This document shows positions 1-9,058 of a DNA stretch of 64,000 nucleotides, in pieces; the first letter of the stretch is position 1; every line of letters begins with the position of its first letter. The translations under genes and the position numbers were made by a program. Source of the DNA: CAWFKW01 sp963816535 (GTDB lineage: Bacteria; Bacteroidota; Ignavibacteria; Tepidaquicellales; OLB5); contig CAWFKW010000008.1 of NCBI GenBank assembly GCA_963816535.1, positions 1-64,000 of the forward strand. The letters run 5' to 3'. The notes beneath the pieces are model-generated. The model saw only the letters and a program-made list of their open reading frames with translations, did not search any database and had not been told where the DNA came from.

Positions 1-1
1 T

Positions 2-1096
2 GCGGGCGAAACTGATAAAGTATTGGCTGAATCAATGGATATTTTGTATGAGAAAATGAAAGGAAAGAAGTATTTTTCGTTCAATAAGCACATTGAAAAG
101 CTTATGAAGTTCATCCCCGGTTCAAATTATATGCAAAGGGCTATTGAACAATTGATGAGCGACTACTACGTAGAAACAATAAAGCAAATCAGGGATAAGT
201 TCAATGAAATAAAAGTAGATAGAACCAGAGTTAAACCTATTTGTAAGGTTACCGGCGAGTTCTGGGCGCAGACAACTGAGGGTGATGGCAACTTCAACAT
301 GTTCCCCTTCCTCGAAAGAGAAGGCGCGCAGGTGCTGGTTGAACCTATAGCAACATGGTTGTTATATATGCTTCATCAGGCTAAAAACATGTACCACGAT
401 AGAAAAGGCCTGAAAGAAGGCGAAGAGGACCCGAAAGCATATCAAATCGGGAAAAAGATGAAAATGTTCAAAGATTATAAGAAAACGGTAACCATTCTCA
501 CAATCGCTGAAAAAGTATTCGAAAGAGAATATAACAGGATCAGAGAAGCATTTGATTTTATGCCTCATGAGCTTGCCAGTCAGCTTGAAATGCAGAGATT
601 GGGTCACCCGTTCTACAATTCAAGAGTAGAAGGCGGCGAAGGTCATCTTGAAATAGCTAAAAACATCTACTATGTGAATAAAGAAATGTGCCACATGGTG
701 CTTTCACTAAAGCCATTTGGCTGTATGCCTTCAACTCAGTCAGATGCGGTACAGTCGGCGGTTACTTCGGTATATAAGGACATGATATTTATCCCGATCG
801 AAACCTCAGGCGAAGGCGATGTAAACGCTCATTCAAGGGTACAGATGGCGCTTGGAGAAGCTAAAGCAAAAGCTAAAATTGAGTTCAAGAAATGCCTTGA
901 AGATACCGGCTATTCAATTGATGAAATAAAGGCGTACGTAGATAGCCACGATGAACTCCGGAGGCCGTTTTATCATGTTGGACACCGTAAAGGCGTAATT
1001 GGCATTGCTGCCAATTTTATTCTTGATGTTGCCGGCAAGATGAAAAAAGAAGGAATAAAACCTGTAGTTAAATCAACTGAAGAATCATTAGCATGA
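2..1096 (+). CDS. 2-hydroxyacyl-CoA dehydratase-like subunit, C-terminal part
   Basis: The reading frame is open to the left edge of the window, so only the C-terminal ~364 residues are present. The stretch PFGCMPSTQSDAVQSA followed by IPIETSGEGDVNAHSRVQ matches the C-terminal region of HgdB/BcrB/FldC-like proteins, the iron-sulfur subunits of the 2-hydroxyacyl-CoA dehydratase and benzoyl-CoA reductase superfamily. These receive electrons from an ATP-driven activase. The matching activase is encoded two genes downstream, which supports a working pair. The last four bases (ATGA) overlap the next start codon, so translation is probably coupled. The substrate cannot be read from sequence; in many Bacteroidota this subtype is annotated only as an activase-associated protein. 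Confidence 0.7.
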   Translation, partial: AGETDKVLAESMDILYEKMKGKKYFSFNKHIEKLMKFIPGSNYMQRAIEQLMSDYYVETIKQIRDKFNEIKVDRTRVKPICKVTGEFWAQTTEGDGNFNMFPFLEREGAQVLVEPIATWLLYMLHQAKNMYHDRKGLKEGEEDPKAYQIGKKMKMFKDYKKTVTILTIAEKVFEREYNRIREAFDFMPHELASQLEMQRLGHPFYNSRVEGGEGHLEIAKNIYYVNKEMCHMVLSLKPFGCMPSTQSDAVQSAVTSVYKDMIFIPIETSGEGDVNAHSRVQMALGEAKAKAKIEFKKCLEDTGYSIDEIKAYVDSHDELRRPFYHVGHRKGVIGIAANFILDVAGKMKKEGIKPVVKSTEESLA

Positions 1097-1434
1097 ACAA
1101 AGATAGCAAAGGCTCATTCGTAATAGTCGCTTATAAGCCAAAGCCCGGCAAGGAGGAGAAACTTCTTGAGATCGTGAAGAACCATATTCCGGTTCTGCTC
1201 GGTCAGGGACTCGTTGAAGAACAGAAATCCATCATTCTGCGTTCCAAGAACGGAACAATTCTGGAGTGCTTTGAATGGAAATCTGTTGAGGCTGTTGAGA
1301 TCGCGCACAAAAATCAGGCTGTGCTTGATATGTGGGAAGATTTTGACAACGCCTGCGAATACGAAACCTTAGCAAATTTAGAAGAATGCAGGAATCTTTT
1401 TGCGGGATTCGAGCGGATTGAGAGCTATCTTTAA
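1093..1434 (+). CDS. Small ABM-like (dimeric alpha-beta barrel) protein
   Basis: 113 residues. The N-terminal pattern FVIVAYKPKPGKEEKLLEIVK and the later ILECFEWKS resemble the antibiotic-biosynthesis-monooxygenase (ABM/YgiN) ferredoxin-like fold, a small dimer-forming domain. The start overlaps the stop of the upstream dehydratase-like gene by four bases, and the activase follows 61 bp later, so it sits inside that operon. No catalytic residue can be assigned and its role beside a CoA enzyme is unknown. The family call rests on a short pattern and is moderate. Confidence 0.5.
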   Translation: MNKDSKGSFVIVAYKPKPGKEEKLLEIVKNHIPVLLGQGLVEEQKSIILRSKNGTILECFEWKSVEAVEIAHKNQAVLDMWEDFDNACEYETLANLEECRNLFAGFERIESYL

Positions 1435-1495
1435 GGGATTCACTTGAATAAACAGGTTTATTAATCGAAAAAAAAAATAAAAATTAAAATTATAA

Positions 1496-4400
1496 ATGGC
1501 TAAACAAAAATCTCCTCTTTATATTGGTTTCGACGTTGGTTCAACCACGGTGAAAGCCGTTGTTATGGATATTGACGAAGACAAAATTCTTTGGTCAGAT
1601 TACCAGCGCCATGAAACCAAACAGCCTGAGAAATCTCTGGAACTTGTCAAAGCTTTCGAAGAAGCTTTGGGTAAAGAAGCGTTTAAAGATGCAAGAATTT
1701 TCATAACCGGATCAGGCGGTTCAAATATCGGCCGTCATCTGGGCGCAAAATTCGTTCAGGAGGTTAATGCAGTATCTTTAGCGGTAGAAAAATTCTATCC
1801 CAAAACTCTTTCGGTTATCGAGCTCGGCGGGCAGGATGCGAAAATTATCGTGTTCAAAGAAGATCCGGAGACGGGAAAGAAAAAGAAAATCCCTTCGATG
1901 AACGATAAATGCGCAGGCGGCACAGGCGCTGTTATTGATAAAATAAACGCGAAGCTTAAAATTCCTTCTGAGGATCTGTGCAAAATGGGTTATGTCGGGC
2001 TCCGCCTCCACCCTGTTGCCGGTAAATGCGGCGTATTTGCCGAAACCGATATTAACGGTTTGCAGAAAACAGGCGTACCGCCCGATGAACTTATGGCGAG
2101 CTTATTTGAATCCATTATTCAGCAAAACCTGTCTGTTCTTACAAGGGGCCATACGCTCAGACCGGAAGTGCTGCTGCTCGGCGGACCAAATTGTTATATC
2201 CAGGGTATGAAAGATTGCTGGAGATATAACATCCCTAAAATGTGGGAAGAAAGAAATGTTCAGTACGATAAAAATGTACCTATAGAAGAACTGATACGCG
2301 TGCCTGAAAACGCGCAGTACTTTGCAGCCATAGGCGCAATTGAATACGGCAAAGAAGAGGAACCGAATGTTGGCGTATATAAAGGCTCAGAAGGACTTGA
2401 ACATTATATCACAGTCGGCAGAGGCGAAGAAAAGAAAAAGATGCTGAAGCTCTCCGGCGGCGGCGGACTTTATAAAACTGAGGACGAACTGGCCGCGTTC
2501 AAAGAAAAATTTAAAGTTCCTAAATTTATTCCGGCTACGTTTAAGCCGGGAGAAGTTGTCCGAGGATTTATCGGCTTAGACGGAGGTTCTACTTCTACAA
2601 AGGCCGCTTTGATATCCGAAAATAAAGAAGTGCTTGTTAAAGCTTACCAGCTTTCTAAAGGCAATCCTATTGAAGATACTGTTGACATACTTCTAAATCT
2701 CAGAGATCAGATCCAGGCGCAGGGCGCAACGCTTGAAGTGCTTGGCGTAGGTACCACCGGTTATGCAAAAGACATTTTGCGGGACGTTTTACATGGCGAT
2801 GTTGCTTTGGTCGAAACTGTAGCGCACACGCAGGCTGCTTTGCATTTCTATCCCGATACCGACGTAATTGTTGATGTTGGCGGACAGGATATTAAACTTA
2901 TTATTCTAGACCAGGGACGCGTCAAGGATTTCAAGCTTAACACACAATGCTCTGCAGGTAATGGATATTTCCTTCAGTCAACAGCACAGGGATTTGGGTA
3001 TGCAGTCGAAGACTTTGCTGATATAGCGTTCTCCGCTAAGCAATATCCGATGTTTGGTTATGGCTGCGCTGTATTCATGCAGTCCGATATAGTTGATTTC
3101 CAGCGCCAGGGATGGAAAGCTGAAGAAATTATGGCGGGTCTTGCAAATGTGCTTCCAAAAAATATCTGGCTGTATGTTTCACAGATCCCGAATCTTGCGA
3201 AGCTTGGGAAGAACTTTGTTCTGCAGGGCGGGACACAGCACAATCTTGCCGCTGTAAAAACACAGGCTGATTTTATTGCAGATAGATTCAAAGGCAGCGG
3301 AACAGATCCTAATGTGTTTGTTCACAAACATACCGGCGAAGCAGGCGCTATCGGCTGCGGCATCGAAGCGGCAAGGCTTTATGAAAACGGCATGCGGACT
3401 CAGTTCATTGGGTTGGAAATGGTTGAGAGAATTACGTACAAGACAACCAGAAATGAATCTACAAGATGTTATTTCTGCAAGAATAAATGCTTAAGAACTT
3501 TTATTGATGTTGCAACAGACGATAAGGCGAAAGAATTCGTTCAGAATCCGGAAGCTGAAATTCCAAAAGAAAAAGTTGCAAATCCGGATTCAAAGGTGCC
3601 ATTAGTTGAAGGTACTCAGCGTCTTATTATCGCAACATGCGAGAAAGGGACTGTTGAGGACCTCAATTCAATGAAGGACATTAAAAAAGGTCTGGACGCT
3701 ATTAAAGACTTAACGCCTAATCTGGTTGAGTGGGCAGCTATTGAAGTATGGAAATCTCATATGCCGGCAAAGGTCAAGGATGAAATACCGGTTCCTACAA
3801 AACTTGAGGAAATGAAATTCAGGTTTGATAAGAAAGCTAAAGAAGAACATGATACGCGCGTTGCATTGATGAACAGGCGCAGCAAAATCGTAATTGCTAT
3901 GCCGAGAGTTCTGAATATGTACCAGCATACTCCGTTCTTCACAGCTTACTTTGAATCGCTTGGCATTATGCCGGGCAATATTATTTTTTCTGAATACACA
4001 AGCGAGGAATTATATAAAGAAGGCGCCAAACGCGGAGCAATCGACCCGTGCTTCCCGTCCAAGATAGGAATTCCTCATATCCATAACCTGATGTATAAAA
4101 TTCACAAGAAGAAGAAAATTGATTACATCGTCTTCCCTATTATAGATACGATGCCGTCCGATTTCATTTATGCCGAGCAGCATCATGCATGTCCTACAGT
4201 AACAGCTACATCAGAAGCTGTTAAAGCGGCGTTCATTAAAGAAAGCGATATCTTCAGGGAATTCGGAATTGAATATGTGAACACATATTTATACATGACT
4301 GAAAAGAAGCTTTGCGCAAAGCAAATGTTTGATGAATGGGGACCTAAACTTGGGCTCTCAAAAGAAGAAAACGACAGGGCTATCGATGAAGCATATAAGG

Positions 4401-5200
4401 CTCTGAGTCTCTTCACAGAAAACATGCGCAAGAAAGCGCGCGCCGCAATTGATGAAATGGAAAAAGAAGATAAGATCGGTTTGGTTGTGCTGGCAAGGCC
4501 GTACCATAACGACCCGGGATGCAACCATGAAATTCTTGAAGAATTCCAGAAGCTTGGATATCCGGTTCTGAATCAGGATGCGCTTCCAATTGATGAAGAC
4601 ATGATGGAACGTTTGTTTGGCGATGAAGTTAAAGCCGGAATTATCAAAAGTCCTATTGATGTCAGCGACGTATGGAAGAATTCATACAGCGAAAACACAA
4701 CAAGGAAAGTTTGGGCGGCTAAATATACGGCAAGACATCCTAACCTTGTTGCGCTTGAGCTTTCTTCTTTCAAATGCGGACATGACGCGCCTATCTACAC
4801 AGTTGTCGAAGAAATAGTAACTTCCAGCGGCACGCCGTATTTCTCGTTCAAGGATATTGATGAAAACAAGCCGACAGGCTCCATCAAGATCCGCGTTGAG
4901 ACGATACATTACTTCCTGAAACGCTACAGGGAAGATATGATCGCGAAGAAGAAGAAAGTTATGACAATTGAAGAAAGAATGAAGGAATTCGAAGAGAAGA
5001 TCCGCAAGCAATACGAATTGCAGGAAAAGCTGGACGCCATTCACAGCGAACAAGGCACCGGTAAATATTATGGAAGCAAAAACGGCAACGCTGTTGAAAT
5101 TGATCTGAGCAAGGTTAAAACCAATGGAAACGGCAACGGTAATGGAAATGGCCAGCTTAAAGAAGTGAAAGAAAAGGAAAAAGAAAAGGTGGCTGCATAA
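1496..5200 (+). CDS. Large acyl-CoA dehydratase activase, two BcrAD/BadFG domains plus DUF2229
   Basis: 1,234 residues. Two ASKHA ATPase domains are visible: the first opens with GFDVGSTTVKAVV (about residue 10) and has GGQDAKII and NDKCAGGTGAV; the second opens with GLDGGSTSTKAAL (about residue 360) and has VGGQDIKLII and NTQCSAGNGYF. The cysteines in those loops fit the [4Fe-4S] cluster site of HgdC-type activases. A RCYFCKNKC cysteine cluster follows near residue 655, then a DUF2229-like region, then a Lys/Glu-rich coil and an Asn-Gly repeat tail. By family knowledge it hydrolyses ATP to push low-potential electrons into the dehydratase subunit. The 5' leader is A/T-rich with no clear Shine-Dalgarno sequence. 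Confidence 0.85.
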   Translation: MAKQKSPLYIGFDVGSTTVKAVVMDIDEDKILWSDYQRHETKQPEKSLELVKAFEEALGKEAFKDARIFITGSGGSNIGRHLGAKFVQEVNAVSLAVEKFYPKTLSVIELGGQDAKIIVFKEDPETGKKKKIPSMNDKCAGGTGAVIDKINAKLKIPSEDLCKMGYVGLRLHPVAGKCGVFAETDINGLQKTGVPPDELMASLFESIIQQNLSVLTRGHTLRPEVLLLGGPNCYIQGMKDCWRYNIPKMWEERNVQYDKNVPIEELIRVPENAQYFAAIGAIEYGKEEEPNVGVYKGSEGLEHYITVGRGEEKKKMLKLSGGGGLYKTEDELAAFKEKFKVPKFIPATFKPGEVVRGFIGLDGGSTSTKAALISENKEVLVKAYQLSKGNPIEDTVDILLNLRDQIQAQGATLEVLGVGTTGYAKDILRDVLHGDVALVETVAHTQAALHFYPDTDVIVDVGGQDIKLIILDQGRVKDFKLNTQCSAGNGYFLQSTAQGFGYAVEDFADIAFSAKQYPMFGYGCAVFMQSDIVDFQRQGWKAEEIMAGLANVLPKNIWLYVSQIPNLAKLGKNFVLQGGTQHNLAAVKTQADFIADRFKGSGTDPNVFVHKHTGEAGAIGCGIEAARLYENGMRTQFIGLEMVERITYKTTRNESTRCYFCKNKCLRTFIDVATDDKAKEFVQNPEAEIPKEKVANPDSKVPLVEGTQRLIIATCEKGTVEDLNSMKDIKKGLDAIKDLTPNLVEWAAIEVWKSHMPAKVKDEIPVPTKLEEMKFRFDKKAKEEHDTRVALMNRRSKIVIAMPRVLNMYQHTPFFTAYFESLGIMPGNIIFSEYTSEELYKEGAKRGAIDPCFPSKIGIPHIHNLMYKIHKKKKIDYIVFPIIDTMPSDFIYAEQHHACPTVTATSEAVKAAFIKESDIFREFGIEYVNTYLYMTEKKLCAKQMFDEWGPKLGLSKEENDRAIDEAYKALSLFTENMRKKARAAIDEMEKEDKIGLVVLARPYHNDPGCNHEILEEFQKLGYPVLNQDALPIDEDMMERLFGDEVKAGIIKSPIDVSDVWKNSYSENTTRKVWAAKYTARHPNLVALELSSFKCGHDAPIYTVVEEIVTSSGTPYFSFKDIDENKPTGSIKIRVETIHYFLKRYREDMIAKKKKVMTIEERMKEFEEKIRKQYELQEKLDAIHSEQGTGKYYGSKNGNAVEIDLSKVKTNGNGNGNGNGQLKEVKEKEKEKVAA

Positions 5201-5210
5201 ATAATTAATT

Positions 5211-5252
5211 ATTCGTGCTACGACTTAAATTGATAATAGTCGTGGCACGAAT
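5211..5252. repeat. Long hairpin between convergent genes
   Basis: Arms of 15 bp (ATTCGTGCTACGACT and AGTCGTGGCACGAAT, one G-T wobble) surround a 12-base loop. It lies between the activase stop and the convergent aspartic-protease-like gene, so it may terminate both. The GTGCCACGAC core recurs in the palindromes near 34.65 and 34.78 kb, so it may instead be a copy of a dispersed repeat. Confidence 0.55.
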
Positions 5253-5272
5253 ATATTACACAGGATTCAATT

Positions 5273-5599
5273 CTATTTTGCTAATGAAGTCGCGATATTA
5301 GGGCTGATAGGATTTATTCCCAAGCTGCGCGATTTGGGGATTATAACCAAATCCATATCCTCCATTGGAATAGAACCCAACAAAACCTGATCGCCCATTA
5401 CTAAAGCCCCTGCAAATCCGACACTGTTCTTAAAATGTATTTCAATAGGGCCGACATAAGGAACAAGATGTATACTGCCCTCGGCAGGGATAGCTTCCTT
5501 TTTGTCTATTTCATCTAATTCAAGTTGAATTTGAATGTGCACCGGTATGCACAATTTTCCGGGATTTCTTAAAATTATGTTTGCATTAACTATTCCCAT
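5273..5599 (-). CDS. Clan AA aspartic protease-like protein lacking the DTG catalytic loop
   Basis: About 108 residues. The start MGIVNANIILRNPGK and the end VLLGSIPMEDMDLVI ... NPISPNIATSLAK match small retropepsin-like clan AA proteins. In that family, a segment ALVDTGA lies between the first strand and the LCIP/H helix; here NPGK runs directly into LCIPVHIQ, so the catalytic Asp-Thr-Gly turn is absent while the frame is kept. The start at 5599 is preferred because GAGG lies 7-8 bases upstream; an ATG four codons earlier overlaps that site. It is probably catalytically dead. The family call rests on pattern memory, not an alignment. Confidence 0.6.
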   Translation of the reverse strand: MGIVNANIILRNPGKLCIPVHIQIQLELDEIDKKEAIPAEGSIHLVPYVGPIEIHFKNSVGFAGALVMGDQVLLGSIPMEDMDLVIIPKSRSLGINPISPNIATSLAK

Positions 5600-5663
5600 A
5601 TAATACCTCATTTAAAATAATTAATAATTAGCAATTGTAAAATGCAAACATGTAGGACGATAA

Positions 5664-7136
5664 TTATCTCTTAAACTCATACACCTCTACCCTTGCCGGC
5701 GCCATTTGATAATTGTTCATAAATGTCTGCCGATATGAACTCTCTAATTCGCTTACATATTGCCTGAAATGGCTTGTATCAACGTCGCTGTAATCCATTA
5801 CAACCCAGAATTGCGACGGGTTCTGAGTCCTTAACGAATCAAGCAGCACACCCCACCCGTAACGGTGATCGACAAAATTCGGTATTTTTAGATTTTCCTG
5901 TTTTTTGGTGTAATCAATTATCCAGCCGCAGTAATGCGGATAAACGTATATCTTCTCTCCGTCTTTGTAATTAGCGTTTATATCCTTAATGATCTGCCTG
6001 TAATCGTCATTTTTGAAATCAAACTTGTAGTGATTATACATTCCGAAAACGTTTACAGATGCAAATAGAACAAGCAGAACAGCCGCAATTGCCTTTATCC
6101 GGATCTTATCCAGCAAATAGACCATCATAATGCATATATACGGAACAAGTATGCTCAGGTACCTGTAAAATTCAATTCTTTGATTGAATGAAATTATGAA
6201 CGCGAGGATCAACGGGACAACAAGCGCCAGCCCGATAAGGCGACTGTAATTTATTTTGGAATCGTCTTTTGATTTTCTAAAGGCAAGTATGACCAAAAGA
6301 ATTGTCAGAAGCGACAGGTACCAGGTCAGAACCTGAACTAACTTCAGATCTGTATAATAATAATACAATCCCATCGAAATATCCTTCATGAAGTTAAGCA
6401 GTTCATTCGATGCCTGTAAAAAATTTTGTTTCTGCCGCCAGGCCTGTCCCCTTTTAACATGTTCTATCAGCGCCGGAATCCAAATCAAATAAATGGTTAT
6501 TACCGCGGAATAAGCTATGGCAAACGGCCTGTAAGCCCTAATATCGTTCTTGAAATGAATTACCAGGTATACTAACTGTGCCGCAAATATGAAAAATGAA
6601 AAATAATGAGTGTAAATAGCTGCAGATTCGAAAAAAATAAATAAATATAAGGTCGGCGTCCTGATCAGCTTTCTTATGGAATACTCATTTTCCAGTATTA
6701 AGATGAAATAATACAATGCAGCTATGTTGAAAAGGAGGTTCATGCCTGACATTCGTGCTTCCTGCGAATAAAACAGGTTCAGCGGCGAAATACAATAAAG
6801 TATAAGCGGAATAAATGCCACGGAGGGCCGCATGAAGCGTTTTGAGACGCCGTAGATGAAGAACGCGGCAAAGCTTGTGAATATCGCCGAAAGCAGGCGC
6901 ATCGAGAATACGCTGTCGCCAAAGAAAAAATTCCATATCTTTAAGATGAAATAATACAGCGGCGGGTGTATATCGTTGGTAGTCCGGACTATAATCTCAT
7001 AAAAAGAACTTATAGATATATGCCATGAAAAAACCTCGTCAAACCAAAGGTTCTTCTGGTCAATATATGCAACCCGGATAGCAAAACAGAAAAGAAAGAT
7101 AGCCGATAAGACAAGTCTTTCTCTTTTTGGGCTCAT
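5664..7136 (-). CDS. GT39/PMT-like membrane glycosyltransferase
   Basis: 490 residues with a first membrane segment near residues 10-25, about ten more hydrophobic segments and a soluble C-terminal domain. The first loop YIDQKNLWFDEVFSWH carries the acidic residue typical of the protein-mannosyltransferase/ArnT (GT-C) fold, and IHPPLYYFILKIW matches the conserved HPPLYY motif. Such enzymes move a sugar from a polyprenyl-phosphate donor to a lipid or protein on the outer side of the inner membrane; acceptor and sugar cannot be told. The start overlaps the stop of yjbQ by 4 bp, so the two are co-transcribed. Confidence 0.8.
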   Translation of the reverse strand: MSPKRERLVLSAIFLFCFAIRVAYIDQKNLWFDEVFSWHISISSFYEIIVRTTNDIHPPLYYFILKIWNFFFGDSVFSMRLLSAIFTSFAAFFIYGVSKRFMRPSVAFIPLILYCISPLNLFYSQEARMSGMNLLFNIAALYYFILILENEYSIRKLIRTPTLYLFIFFESAAIYTHYFSFFIFAAQLVYLVIHFKNDIRAYRPFAIAYSAVITIYLIWIPALIEHVKRGQAWRQKQNFLQASNELLNFMKDISMGLYYYYTDLKLVQVLTWYLSLLTILLVILAFRKSKDDSKINYSRLIGLALVVPLILAFIISFNQRIEFYRYLSILVPYICIMMVYLLDKIRIKAIAAVLLVLFASVNVFGMYNHYKFDFKNDDYRQIIKDINANYKDGEKIYVYPHYCGWIIDYTKKQENLKIPNFVDHRYGWGVLLDSLRTQNPSQFWVVMDYSDVDTSHFRQYVSELESSYRQTFMNNYQMAPARVEVYEFKR

Positions 7137-7552
7137 TTTCCGATGATCTGAACTATAATGTCCCGGGTTCTGGGACGGTCGTCAAAATCGATCAAAACAA
7201 GCTGCTGCCATGTTCCCAGCATAAGCCTGCTTTTCATAAACGGAATCGTCTGGGAGCATCCAAACAGCGTAGAACGCAGATGTGAGTGCCCGTTATGATC
7301 TCCCCAAGTTTCGTTGTGGAAGTATTCTTTTTCGCCCGGAATGAGCCTTTCCAGCAATTCGGGAAGGTCACGTTTTAGCCCGGCTTCATATTCTATTGTG
7401 CTGATAGATGCCGTTGACCCTACTACAAACACATTGGCATTTCCCTCAACAAAATCGTTCTTATCTATCAGCTGTTGAACTTGCTCAGTTATGTTGACTA
7501 TGTCAGCGTTTCCGGCTGTCTTTAATGTTATCTTTTCCGTAACTATTTTCAT
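7133..7552 (-). CDS. yjbQ: YjbQ/UPF0047 family protein
   Basis: 139 residues, the normal family length. The family pattern is clear: a central HNETWGDHNGHSHLRS with the conserved His and Asp cluster, and the ending LGTWQQLVLIDFDDRPRTRDIIVQI. Members have been reported to have thiamin-phosphate synthase side activity, but their physiological role is unsettled. The stop overlaps the start of the downstream glycosyltransferase (ATGA), an arrangement that looks incidental to function. Confidence 0.9.
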   Translation of the reverse strand: MKIVTEKITLKTAGNADIVNITEQVQQLIDKNDFVEGNANVFVVGSTASISTIEYEAGLKRDLPELLERLIPGEKEYFHNETWGDHNGHSHLRSTLFGCSQTIPFMKSRLMLGTWQQLVLIDFDDRPRTRDIIVQIIGK

Positions 7553-7615
7553 ATAGAATCCTGATTATATTTTTTCTTTTAACTGCTTTTAAATAAATAA
7601 ATTATACTGTGTGTA

Positions 7616-8380
7616 TTAAACCATTGAATTGTATTGTAAAATGTAATTCAATCCTTTAAAAACCATGCTGCTCCCAAGCTTTACTTTGTGTCCGACTTTA
7701 CTGAAAACTCTCTTTGCGAATCCCCCGGTTAATACAATTTTGAATTTGCCATGATACTCTTTTTCGATCTGTTTTATCATGCCGTCAACTGTAAATGAAG
7801 CTGCGTACATAAGACCTGACTGGATAGCTTCAAGCGTATTTCTGCCGATTACTTTCCGTGGAAAAAGAAACTGCCTCGTCTTCAGCATTGGCAGCCTGCC
7901 CGTGTTCCCATGCAGAGCTTTGGCAGATGTTTCAATGCCTGGTGAGATGATTCCGCCTACAAAATCGCCGTTTTTGAGTATAACATCGTAAGTAGTAGCC
8001 GTCCCCAAGTCGATCACAATTACATTAGCTTTCTTTTTAAACAGATAATATCCTGCTACAGCATCGCAAATTCTGTCAGGCCCTAACTTTCTCGGATTTT
8101 TGACCTTAATTTTAATTGGTAAACGGGTATTTCCCGAAACAACCAGCGGCCTGATTCCATATATTTTTGATACAAGCCCTTTCCAGAATTCGGTTTTTGA
8201 AGGTGCAACCGAAGATATTGCGGCATTTACTATTTTCCCTTCATACCTGTTCAGCTTTTTATGAATTTCAGATGCTGAAATTCTGCTATGTGTCGGGATT
8301 TTAAATTCATACAATATCCGCGCCTTACCTGCAACGCCAAAGTGAATGAAAGTATTCCCTATATCGATTAATAAGTTCAT
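7616..8380 (-). CDS. coaX: Type III pantothenate kinase
   Basis: 254 residues, full length. The ATP-site motif LLIDIGNTFIHFGV at the N-terminus, the GPDR motif in KLGPDRICDAVAGYY and the VIDLGTATTYDVI phosphate-2-like motif identify the CoaX (ASKHA fold) family. It makes 4'-phosphopantothenate, the first step of CoA synthesis, and unlike CoaA is not feedback-inhibited by CoA. coaBC, a later enzyme of the pathway, is at 38.6 kb in this window. Genes on both sides are unrelated to CoA. Confidence 0.93.
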   Translation of the reverse strand: MNLLIDIGNTFIHFGVAGKARILYEFKIPTHSRISASEIHKKLNRYEGKIVNAAISSVAPSKTEFWKGLVSKIYGIRPLVVSGNTRLPIKIKVKNPRKLGPDRICDAVAGYYLFKKKANVIVIDLGTATTYDVILKNGDFVGGIISPGIETSAKALHGNTGRLPMLKTRQFLFPRKVIGRNTLEAIQSGLMYAASFTVDGMIKQIEKEYHGKFKIVLTGGFAKRVFSKVGHKVKLGSSMVFKGLNYILQYNSMV

Positions 8381-8450
8381 TTTAAAATAAAAAGGCGTCC
8401 TCCACTATCATGTACTGAACGCCTGTTAATAAAATATTGTGATCGAATGG

Positions 8451-9053
8451 CTATCTGCTCATCTCCAGTTTTTTTATCTCATCGCGGATCGATGCCGCCT
8501 TTTCGTAGTCTTCGCTGTCAATAGCTACCTTCAGATCATCCTGAAGCTTGCTCATCCTTTTCAAATAAGGGTCAGAATCTTCAAGTGTCTTGGGAATGTC
8601 GGACTCTTTAAATACTTTCCCTTCTGCCTCATCTTCGTTTTCGGGAATGAAGCCAACTTCATCAATCACTTCTTCCGAAACATATATTGGCGCTGAAAAC
8701 TTCAGAGCCAGAGCAATTGCATCAGAGGGGCGCGCATCGATCTCTTCTATGCTGCCAACGTCCATTTTTATTTTTGCGAAGAACGTGCCGTCTCTAAGCT
8801 CGTTTATATAAACAAATGATATTGAAAACCCAAGCTGTTCAATAATATTTTTAAGCAAGTCATGTGTGAGCGGGCGCGGGGGCTTGATATTTTCAAGCTC
8901 GAGAGCAATATGCTGCGCTTCAAAGCTGCCGATAATAATCGGGAGGCGTCTTTCGCCGGCTATTTCTTTCAGGATCAAAGCGTAACCGCCGCCGCCCGGC
9001 GCCGGTGTTGGCGATAATCCTAATATATCAACCTGAACTTTATCGTTTTCCAT
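8451..9053 (-). CDS. Bifunctional nuclease (DUF151) with C-terminal UVR motif
   Basis: 200 residues. The N-terminal ~140 residues have the DUF151 pattern (RRLPIIIGSFEAQHIAL, then LTHDLL, then EIDARPSDAIALALK). The C-terminal segment DDLKVAIDSEDYEKAASIRDEIKKLE is a UvrB/UvrC (UVR) interaction motif. DUF151 members have shown DNase/RNase activity in plants and Thermotoga; the UVR tail suggests contact with repair factors. It starts 5 bp after etfA and is the third gene of that operon. Confidence 0.85.
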   Translation of the reverse strand: MENDKVQVDILGLSPTPAPGGGGYALILKEIAGERRLPIIIGSFEAQHIALELENIKPPRPLTHDLLKNIIEQLGFSISFVYINELRDGTFFAKIKMDVGSIEEIDARPSDAIALALKFSAPIYVSEEVIDEVGFIPENEDEAEGKVFKESDIPKTLEDSDPYLKRMSKLQDDLKVAIDSEDYEKAASIRDEIKKLEMSR

Positions 9054-9058
9054 TTTAC

